NCBI RefSeq assembly: GCF_000237925.1
Contig: NC_031495.1
Coordinates: 21,392,163-21,456,162, forward strand
Reading direction: 5' to 3'
Length of the DNA stretch: 64,000 nucleotides
DNA from: Schistosoma mansoni
Taxonomy: Eukaryota > Platyhelminthes > Trematoda > Strigeidida > Schistosomatidae
The notes under the pieces were generated by a model. The model made no database searches. It had not been told where the DNA came from and was given only the letters and a program-made list of their open reading frames with translations. Positions 54,580-64,000 of this stretch are shown here, in pieces (the first letter of the stretch is position 1; every line of letters begins with the position of its first letter). A program made the position numbers and the translations under genes.

Positions 54580-57500
54580 TCAAAATAGATCATTTAAATG
54601 AATAAATCGACATTGTCTTAATACAGCAGTATACCCTAGATGTGTCATTTGACATGTCAATGCGTTGTTAAAAAAATTGGATTCTGGCACCAAGAAGTCA
54701 GGATTAAATGAAACCTATTAAAGAGCAATGCAGGTGTGATATTAGATGATAAAATTTATAATTTTATTTTACCTTACTCAAATTTAAGTACCTTATCGTA
54801 GTTGAAAACAAAATAACCACGAAAGCTGTGAGCTATCAAATGATGTGTTTGAAAATGCCTCGACTATGTTTGTTATCAATTTATTAGTGATTGGGGATTT
54901 TGGTATCAACTATAGGAAAATAATGAAAATCTCATCAAAGAGTACGGCGAGTCATTTATCAGAAATGTTTAGTGGCATTACGCACTGAGGTTATGGTATA
55001 GCAGAGTACCAATCGACGACAAATATGGTAGTTATTCTCATGGCTTAGCGTCACACTGAGCTTAGGTATATCAAAGGACAACACATCCTGCAGCCTCACA
55101 AAATCGGCATTTGGTAAAAGCATCGTCCTGTATGCATTTTTTTAACATCCCAAAACTACAATGAATATGTGATGGTATGATTTGTGCTGACCTTCAATAA
55201 TGAGATAAGCTTTCCAGTGACGTTACTTCTAGAAAATAGGAGCGTGTGTCGAAAATATGGATTAGACGGATTCCCTCCTGAATTCTAACTCGGATACTCT
55301 CTATTATATACGCAACGATTCCTCAAAATATTTGGGCACTGTGTGGTGCAAATGTGACTTTCATTTCATTCTCAACAGTTATTAAAATATTGACGAAGCA
55401 CTGAATTATATCAGGGGTTTTGTTATTTCATTCATGAGTTACTGATCTAAAAACTTTGTTTCTGTTAAACCGTTGGGATAAGTTCTGTGATCTCAAGTAG
55501 TTTCTTTCAGAGTTAAGCCTCGAAATCTATGAAGCGAACAAAAGTCGGGCTAATTCAAGAGTATCTGCACGAAGTTGTCTTGTAACATTTGAGTCGAACA
55601 TAGGAGAAACTGGAAACTCATGGAAATTCCCTCGGGCGTTTATTGATTGAGTCTTTCGCTGAGAGTTGTGAAGATTGTGAGGCCAGGGCGATCGCTGACT
55701 ATGAGGCACCCAAATAACTTGTCTTATTAAGAATTCAATAAGTGTTTTTAACCATGGTAACTGCGGCAGGACAGGTACACCATCACAGCATTTTAAGGGA
55801 GGTAAGATTGTTTTTAAAATATCTCGAGAGCAATAGTTCGATGACATCGGTTTGAATTTATTGGACAGGCTACTTTTATATTTGATATAGTCAGTATGAA
55901 CAATTACATAAAGTTTTAACTAAATTCAAATGAACATACTTGGAATGTGTACTGCCCTGGAGCAATGTCAGTTATATCAACCCATTGGCAATCATAATCA
56001 TGTAAATACATATCTCGACATCCTGGACTTATACCTGAAAACAGAAGAGCGTAAAAGAAGTGTCGAATTTAAATCATAGTTTACTGTTTTCAAGTGTATC
56101 TAGTGAAGTTTCAGTTTATTGACTTTTAAAAGAAACTATTTTATTCAGTTTATATTAAATGACTTTTTTAATGTCTGGGAGTATTGATGTACTCTACATT
56201 GCAATATTCAAAGGGCTGAAAATATCACACTGCACAACTTATGTATTTCGAAGGTTATGGTGTAATTCTAGGTCCTATTGTGGTGTGTACTACTTATGCG
56301 GACAGACACAAGTAGTATGCAGCAGGGAGTGTAATGCTTACCCATAGAAGATTGAAATAAAAAGAAAAAAAAGAAAACAGACAGCAATCGGAATAACAAC
56401 AAGATTAAAAGAATGATGTAGTATGCAGTGCACAACTCGAGGAAAATGTACAGATGATGTATTTAGTGTATGATTTTCATACTTTACAAAGCCACTGTGT
56501 GATTTTGCACATATTTTTTTCGTACATTGCACTGTGATTAATTTGATTTAATGAGAAAACAAATTTCTAGTGCATAATTTTAAATCAGTTGCACCAAGAT
56601 CTTATCTGATAGATAGTTCATTATTTTTACGGAGATAGTATAGTATAGGGATGAGTCCAATTAGTTTTAGCTAGTCAGAAAACAGCATTTATTAATGGAT
56701 AGTTTATGGAACATAATGCAATAATATTGTTCAGTGTCTTCTACAGGTTACTCAGCTTGTAAACCTAAAATCAAAAACAAATTCGCTCTAATGACCGCGA
56801 ATCGTTCATACTCTCGAACCCTTAAAAGGATCAAAAAAGTTTTTTAAGAGTCCTCTCACTGTTCCTAGTAGGAGTTAGATGCTTACGGTTAGGGTGCTTT
56901 GTAGTCACGGGGATGAATGGATTTCATTCAGAAATATAGCATACGCTATCTGTTTAATTCTTTGATAGAATACAGCTTAGACGTGTGATATGGAGAGCCA
57001 GTCAGAAGTAGCAAAAGTCAAGTGCATTTCATTGGGGTCAATTTCTTAAGGATAGGGTGGTATATAATATATATATAACTCAACTAGACAGGCTAGGCGG
57101 AAAGAGGACCAATAAGGAAGCTAGGCTGCTCATACGGGTCGAACGTCATTGGTTTAGCACAATACTAAGATTGGATAAGTCGTATTTTGATTGGCAAGTA
57201 AATCACGTGATAAAAAAACCGGGCTTAAATTCACAAAAGTTTATATACTCTACTATTCCCCTAATTCTGTTGTTATTTCGATTGCTATCTGTTTTCTTTT
57301 TATTTCAACCTTCTGCTGGTAGGTATTCCACTTTCAATTCCTGCTACATACTACTAGTATCTGTCAGCATAAATAACATACACTACACTGAATGCTATCG
57401 TCAGACAAACAATTGTGTAAATAAGATCCCAGATGCATGATCAAAATATTTTCATCATTCACTTTGAAGTCAGTTTTTATTAGAGAGTGAAATAAACTGA

Positions 57501-60500
57501 GAAAACCTCGAAAATTGAGTAGCACTAGACAGTATGTAGTTCACCAACTGGATCTATCATTGACTGCAAACGTGGTTCAACTCAGGGTTTTCATCCTGTG
57601 CATTATATGATAGTTTTATCTCCTTATGGTTTCACCGTTATTTCAAAACTTGATGCATTTTCTTATACTTATTCATGAGCTATACTTGCTATATGGCAAA
57701 GTATAATATCAACCTACTATTACAGTCTAGTTAGTTGGTCTGCTTTCAGCTATTTATCACTACGGTTGATATATAAACGCTTAAACTGACGAACTAAAAC
57801 TTATAACTTTTATTATACGTCGAAATTCGGTAAGTATAGTTGGACTGATCAACGAGTAATCTCACAGTTATAAAATTAGCTTGAATTCATACTTACTTTC
57901 CATCCTACACTTTAAACATGTATGAAACTGAAATAACTCAGAATATCTTTTGTTTATTTATCACATTCAATAGCCAATTGTAAAGGAAATAAAAAATTTA
58001 CTACAAAAAATCACTCAATATTACTACTTATTATGCATAGGATTTAAAGTATACAGAATGAATACTTTTATTTACGACAGAAACGGTATTCATGGAAAGC
58101 TGATTATTCTGAAAAGTTGTATATCACTTTTGTCAGTGTACTTTTTGTAGTTCATTAAAATTATCAGCAACCGTAATCTCTGGAACTAAACCTTCAGATT
58201 ACATAAAAATCCAATTTATAAACTAACAACATTTTATGCATAGTATTATGTCAAATATAGTTACCTTGTGTTCCTTTACTATCGACTACATTACTACAAC
58301 GGAACTTAGGTGCTACTCCAGATTTGCACAGATTATCTTCCAAACAAAAGCTTGATTTATGCCCAACAGCTACTAGCCTCTTTTCTGTATCCACAACTTC
58401 GTAACGTGAAAATACTTTCATGCTATGATAATGCCTATACAAAGAAATATCAAAATATCCACTGTACTCAAAATAAGCTCACTTCTGTTATGTGGCATTT
58501 TTTTCACTTACTGATCGTTCAATGATAATGTAATTTGATTTTGAAAATTATATAATAAACTTGACTTTTACACATAGTAAATATGACAAAATCGAACAGA
58601 AAATCATTCTATAATAATTAAAAAATCAGTATTCAGGTTTTCTCTACAGCCCAGATTTCTCAATCTTGTCAAAATCTCATTTGTTTTAGATACAAAACCA
58701 TTTAACTAATTAAGTGCCAGGTGAGCAAAATACGTATTCTTAGAACAGGATATAATACCACGACATAACACACTGGATTGTGAAGTATAACCCAAAATGT
58801 TTGTCACTTCTGAATTTTGAAATTTTATTGAAATGCAGTGTTAAACAAATTTTTTTGATTATGGATACCACCATATCGTTTCAAACGATCACATTTTCAC
58901 ATACAGAATCCTTATTTTCATGTCTTATATTTTGACAAAATTATTGATTATATTTTATATAATAAACCATGTTTATTTCTTTCTGAAGTTTGATTCACCT
59001 AGTAACAATTATCTTTGTTTAATATCCATGAGAATTTATCTTAGAATTATTATTATCAATATCATTATTATTATGAACATATTCCTGTCATAGTCTCTCT
59101 AAAAAAATTACAAAATATCATGCGGAATATTCTTAGGTTAGAATGAGGATGCTGCACGTATAGAATCTTTTAAAGCTAAATGATTTAGTTAAGAAGCTTG
59201 AAAGACTTCCCTCTGAAGTATATGCTGATGAAGTTGTCCAGAAGAACACTGAAAGCTTCACGATTAAACCATCTAGTTTATAATATATTACACCTCCAAA
59301 ATTCTAGGATAGTTAAATGAATAAGTAATATCACTTTTCTAGATATTTCAAAGCAATAAGTCTCTTCATATAACTATATAAAACTCTAGTCAGAATGCAT
59401 GTTTACTTTAGAATGAGAACATATTTAAGATGGAATATACTCGGATATCGCTTCTCATGCTGATTGGACAGATACATTCAAGTTTTTAAAATATCAGTAT
59501 AAATTATCAATACACATAGGAAAATTCATTTCTTTAATGTTCTTAATAATACACTGAATATATTAAATATTTTCAGTTTCAGCTTACTTACATATGGCAT
59601 GCATGCCATTCCCAATTATCTGGATCTTCTAGGGGTCGAAAAACCTCATTTCCAGAGTTTTCAATAATTGATGAGAATCTCATCAGGGTTCTGGTCATCC
59701 ATGTATAGTTATCTAAATTTTTAAAAAATGCGGCTGAAAATATTCGAAAATTTTGATTTGTTCTTTATTATTTCCCTGGAAGGGTAATGTAAAGCTTGAT
59801 TTTCTAGGAAAAAATCTATAATGCATGACTGTTACGCACTATACCGGACACTCACACAGGCGAACATAATTTAGGTCTGAAACAACATATTTTAAGTCAT
59901 ATATATATATATATTCAATCACTAACCACTCGCTGTTCACTGATACCGATAAAATAAGTTTATTTTAAATCATAATCTCAGGTTCTACGTGCTATGGTAT
60001 TGCACAACGTCCAATACAGATTAATAATTAGGTATATTAAATAAACTGTCAGTAGCTAATTCTTATTTTTGACAATATTACGTTTTTCTTGCTTCATATA
60101 ATCAGAGTAATGAAACAGAACATAAATTCACATTAACTGATCAATGATTAGTAACCTGTTTTACAGTCAGAATACAAAGGACTAGAATGACTGAATGGTG
60201 GCTGAGGTACTTGAATACAAACTGAATTTTCACAGATTTCTGTTAATTATATACAAGTTTACAAAAACTTTAATTGTATAATCACACAGTCAATTTACAA
60301 CTGTTTATCAAATCAAATAAAAAAGGTGAGAGGGACTAAAGAAATGAGGTGTCAACTCAATAAGTGGAAAAATGTGAAATAGTTCAAATAATTTCCTTTG
60401 GAATAATCAAAGCGTATAACAGAATGAAAAAAGCTAATGGGTGAAGGAACATGTTGTGCAGAGGACATTCTCAGATGAAATATATTTAAAGTAATCATGC

Positions 60501-62766
60501 TTCCTAGATTTAACAACAAATAGTTATTCTTTACAAGAAGAGAATAACGCAATTATTACTATATCTCCAAGTGTCACTACCGTTAAACTATCATTTTATG
60601 AAGTTTCATTAGTAAAATATAGGCTAGAAACAAAAGAAATTTCAATGCCCACCGCATAAAACATTTACATTAAATGTTTAATGATAAACTATGTTGATAT
60701 TTCAAATCAAAACTGTTGTAAACATTGTAAGCAAAGATGGATAGTGGCTAGCAGTGGAATCCAGGACGCGCGTTTCGTCCTTTTTGGGACTCGTCAGTTG
60801 GATGTACCTGCATCCCAGAGTTGATGTTCACTCTGAGACTCGAACCCAGTACACTTCGCGTTCTGGATTCCACTGCTAGCCACTATCCATCTTTGCTTAC
60901 AATGCTTGCCAATTAAGGCTATATTGAGGTGATACGCACAGTATGCACATATGCCAATTAGAGACTGACCAGTTTCAGTCCAAAACATCAACGGGAAGAT
61001 TCAAACAAACAATACTAACCGTTGTAAACATTGTTTAATAGTTTTCATCTTAATATATATTGATTGTTATATATTTAAAAATAAGTTGATCTATAAAATT
61101 GTGCTTTTCTAAACGTTAATGGATTTGATGTTATATTTATGTTTTCATTAAAAAGGCTATATTATTCACCAATGAATAAATTATAAATCTTCAGAAATAC
61201 TTCATTTCTTAATACAGAGTTCAATAATACTGAATATATATTTACATAATAACAGTATTGAAGCTTACAACTTTACTGTAATGTGAACTGTTAACAATTA
61301 CTACACCTCTAAATAAATCAATATATTTGTAATGTCCCAATGAGTAGAAAAATTAGATTTTCTGACGTTTCGTGACTCAGTGTAAGCTGCTTCGTCAGTG
61401 AATAAATAACCAAATTACTACATATATTTTATTGATTAAATTTAATGTTTTTCAGGCTATATATCATCTTCATGAATTGATTTGGCTTATTATATAAATG
61501 TTACTTCTTACCTAAAAGTATATTATTATCATTTCTTTTTATTTCAAATGGGCAATTAATCAACTATGAAAAGAACTTGGTTAAATAGAATACGCTTGTA
61601 TTTTGAACGGGAGTTTCTAAAACCTTATTACCATGTATAATTAATTAAATAGTTATTGAAGAATACATCATGAATGAATGATATAGATTTATTCGACGTA
61701 TTTATAGTGACAAAGGTGAGTAGGAAAATTCTGATCATTTATATGACTAATCATTGTATTTATTCTATCGATAGATTCTATCGATGCACTTTCAAATTAC
61801 AATTAGCTGACAAACAAGAATATCATCTATCAAGCCATTAAGAATCGATTATGTCAATTGTGCCTCATTTTTATCCCGAAAATTCTAAACATAGAGTTTT
61901 ATATATAATTTATCTTCATTATAGAAATCAATAGGGTGCTTTGGTAACAACATTCTTGATATCTACATATTTTTGATTGCCTGTACTACCCACCTCTATG
62001 TGTTGAAGTAATAATAATAATAAAATGAAACTTACGTCATTCTTTTATAGCTGGATGAAAATTGTTTAAATAGTTTCTTTTTTTCTGATAAAGTTATCAA
62101 ATAATAACGAACACAATTTCGCTATTTCATGTTAGCTTAATCGTCGTAACGAAAATATCACATGAATAAGTTACACATCCATCACTAAACGATGGTGTTA
62201 CAGATAAGATTCTTAAAATGAACATTTTGATGATAATTCTTCCATGAGATGTGGACGATGTACAGTTTCATCTGTTTTATTCAAACTGTCCGTAAGATTT
62301 TTTAGAATCATTCCACTGTTTCAATGACGAAAAGTTTTATTTGTCATACATTCATTGTAAAAACCTATCTATAAATGAGTTATTAAAGTTTTAACTACTA
62401 TTGGGGGTTGATTAATTGGAGATAAGAACATCACAAAAATCATTTTTTAGACAAAGAGACTAATATACACGTTACTCAGACTATATTAACATAATATGGG
62501 TAAATTTCATTCAGAGTTCCAAATTATGATAACTTTAAAATACTTCAATAAATTAATAAAAAGTTCATAAGTTTATAAGAATAGTAAAAATGGAACTGCT
62601 TACATGGATTATTATCAATAATTCTGTACACAATATCTGGCAAACAATTTTCTTCAAGAGCACATTCTAATAACCAAAGACTCATTTTCTGAATATACGC
62701 AGATGTTTCTAAACTGTAGCGATCAGGTGATAAATCCGGTAGATCTAATATTTTTTCAAAAAAAGA
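54580..62766 (-). CDS. LOX: Lysyl oxidase family protein, catalytic domain, 5' end outside window
   Basis: LOX enzymes are secreted copper amine oxidases that deaminate lysines of collagen-like proteins to start cross-linking. Five minus-strand exons, all with GT-AG ends and matching phase: 62604-62766, 59592-59712, 58265-58434, 55940-56034 and 54580-54714 (stop TGA 54580-54582). They give 227 residues covering the catalytic domain. Motifs in order: [52 protein letters not shown] (copper HxHxH), [14 protein letters not shown] (quinone-cofactor Lys), [19 protein letters not shown] (cofactor Tyr in DMY), and a last exon with [21 protein letters not shown]. All cofactor residues are present. Whether the missing N-terminus has SRCR repeats (LOX-like) or a propeptide is unknown. 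The introns hold repeats. Confidence 0.94.
59195..59310 (+). repeat. Dispersed repeat family D, copy 2 (in LOX intron)
   Basis: Partner of 12640-12765: GCTGATGAAGTTGTCCAGAAG, GAAAGCTTCACGATTAAACC and CACCTCC occur in the same order. Confidence 0.45.
60729..61020 (+). mobile_element. SM-alpha-like SINE insertion with 5' inversion and 14-bp target duplication
   Basis: Flanked by identical GTTGTAAACATTGT at 60715-60728 and 61021-61034. The right part (60863-61020) is in plus orientation, starts CTGGATTCCACTGCTAGCC, and ends CAAACAATACTAACC. The left part (60729-60862) is inverted. Read on the minus strand it has a Pol III B-box-like GGGTTCGAGTCTC (60835-60847), then a hammerhead ribozyme (60759-60803), then a second copy of the CTGGATTCC... 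segment. The shared segment makes a perfect 42-nt inverted repeat (60723-60764 and 60863-60904). It lies in a LOX intron. Confidence 0.85.
60759..60803 (-). ncRNA. Hammerhead ribozyme of SM-alpha SINE
   Basis: Minus strand: CTGACGAG core (60790-60797), helix II GTCCCAAAAAGGAC, GAAAC (60772-60776), short GC helix III, and GTC (60765-60767) as cleavage site. Helix I pairs ATCCAA with CTGGAT. Five pairs form, but the pair next to the cleavage site is A against C, which probably lowers activity. Self-cleaving SM-alpha RNA is known in schistosomes. Confidence 0.82.
61358..61405 (-). ncRNA. Penelope-type hammerhead-like motif, degenerate
   Basis: The minus strand has CTGACGA (61392-61398), then about 20 bases, then CGAAACGTC (61364-61372), so helix III is almost absent. 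That layout is known for hammerheads of Penelope-like elements. Helix II is poorly paired here (GCAGC against GTCAC). No Penelope coding sequence is adjacent. Confidence 0.45.
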
Positions 62767-62847
62767 CTATGGAAAACATTGTATACACGAAGTATTTTCG
62801 TCACTTATGAAATTATAGTAGATTATCTTCAAGATAATTCCTTACGC

Positions 62848-62965
62848 TTCGTACATCTTTCGTCCTGATAACTGGTATTAAGCGAATCGCAAAGGTGTAT
62901 GAATTCAGAAATGCTGACTATAGTTTATTATTTAATATCACTGATCACTAAGCCAGAAGCACAAA
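62848..62965 (+). repeat. Dispersed repeat family C, copy 2
   Basis: Partner of 40117-40240. It reads CTTCGTACATCTTTCGTCC, GGTGTATGAATTCAGAA and AGCCAGAAGCAC in the same order. Confidence 0.5.
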
Positions 62966-63951
62966 AAGTGAATTCGAGCAGAAAGTTTAGTGAAAGCAAA
63001 TACAGGGGAGAATTTAGAGTTGAATAAAGAAATGAATAAAGAGTCATACACTACAAAATATATGTGTATATTGAATGAGCTGGTCACAAAAATCTATACG
63101 AGACTGATGATAGTTTTTCTCAATATTACTGATATTTTTTCAGTTTGATTAGCAAATGTGTTGACTTTTGAACTAACGCAACCGATAAGCTGACTAATAC
63201 TTAGAATATCTTATGAAACACATGGACTAATGCAACTTAACGATTTCCTGTGTTTTTTGTTATTACAGTCAACTTGGAGCCATTTGTAGTAAATTTAGTG
63301 ACTTAAACAACTACAGCGTAAAGTTATTTAGTATCTTCTACTTCAATAACAGTATATTTATAAGCTCTGTTCACACGATCAATAGGTTATACAAATTTTC
63401 ATTTCCATCAACTTCTATTTACAACAATAGTAGGTCAGTTGAATAATCAAATCTACTATTTATTCTTTTAGTTCATAACTCAAGTGATTATCCCTAACAT
63501 ATAAAATTTCCCCTGTAATAAATAAAAGACTTTTCATGATATATGATATATAACTAACTTTCTAACTATAAAAAGTTACTGCTTAATCGCTAGGTTTTAT
63601 ATTTAATAAAATGAGTTATATATAGATGAGAAAAATCCGGAGACAGTTGTATGTATTCACTACATCTTTGTACACCTTCTTGTTTCAAATGTTTTGATTT
63701 AATATGATTTAATTTTTATAGTTTAATACACATTTATGCTTTACTAAAAAGATTAAATGGTGGCTTAAATGGAAAAATTAATCAGTATGATCATCTGCAT
63801 TACGATGATGTTTTACTTTGTATAATGATGACACAATATTAGTTAATGAATGGATTTTGATAAACACATAAAACTTAAACAAAGTACTAATTTTTATATA
63901 TAGTTGAAATCATGAGTCAATTGAAGCTAGACCACCATGGAAAACCTGGAA

Positions 63952-63997
63952 GCACTGGACGGCCGTTTCGCCCTATTTTGGGACTCCTCAGCAGTGC
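63952..63997 (-). ncRNA. Hammerhead ribozyme, intact-looking, in a repeat cut by the window edge
   Basis: Minus strand in order: GCACTG, CTGAGGAG, helix II TCCC/GGG(C) around AAAATA, GAAAC, the self-complementary CGGCCG of a minimal helix III, GTC (63958-63960), then CAGTGC. Helix I pairs all six bases (GCACTG with CAGTGC). Helix I differs in sequence from the copy at 60759, so this is a different family. All core residues of a hammerhead are present. Confidence 0.8.
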
Positions 63998-64000
63998 GCA

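Larger units (their letters stand above)
62767..64000. other. Intron 5' of the first visible LOX exon
   Basis: No upstream LOX exon was found before the right edge. The stretch contains repeat C copy 2 and a hammerhead repeat at its end, and is otherwise featureless AT-rich DNA. Confidence 0.45.

Noticed and set aside
55527-55847. A 106-residue minus-strand ORF between two LOX exons
   Set aside because: It cannot be joined in phase to the LOX exon at 55940-56034. The true next exon (54580-54714) is phase-matched and carries the family C-terminus, so this ORF is intronic.

Overview
The window looks like nuclear DNA of a blood fluke (Schistosoma or a close relative). It is AT-rich. Its genes are split by GT-AG introns, including two micro-introns of 34 and 31 nt. 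It carries repeat classes typical of schistosomes: RTE- and CR1-type LINEs, a Penelope-like fragment, and SM-alpha-like SINEs with hammerhead ribozymes. I made every call from the sequence alone. The species is inferred, not proven.

Layout, left to right. Positions 1-3061 hold an antisense RTE LINE with a nearly intact reading frame, interrupted by two in-frame TGA codons. It abuts an LTR-like repeat (3062-3314). Both lie upstream of the first visible exon of OSGEP/Kae1, whose last two exons (3939-4215, 8632-8877) give the C-terminal half of the tRNA t6A enzyme. A two-exon asteroid/ASTE1 gene (9438-12247) follows only 560 bp downstream on the same strand. A gene-free stretch with SINE-like repeats (12248-17552) leads to a complete eight-exon, minus-strand PSMC2/Rpt1 gene (17553-23966). 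From 24 to 35 kb lies a graveyard of decayed CR1-like LINEs and a second copy of the LTR-like repeat. A lone terminal exon of an unrecognised gene ends at 35425. A complete twelve-exon EXO1 gene (35845-51936) follows. Its introns hold nested LINE insertions and several copies of one interspersed repeat. The right end (54580-62766) carries the last five exons of a minus-strand lysyl oxidase, including all the catalytic motifs. Its introns contain a rearranged SM-alpha insertion, and an intact-looking hammerhead ribozyme lies at the window edge.

The host genes are housekeeping (tRNA t6A modification, 26S proteasome, DNA mismatch/end resection), plus a putative XPG-fold nuclease-like protein and an extracellular cross-linking enzyme. 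They do not form one pathway. OSGEP/ASTE1 and the orphan exon/EXO1 are same-strand pairs 420-560 bp apart, a spacing compatible with polycistronic transcription resolved by spliced-leader trans-splicing. The most interesting structure is the SM-alpha insertion at 60729-61020. It has a 14-bp target duplication, a 5' inversion, and a junction that falls exactly at the hammerhead cleavage site.
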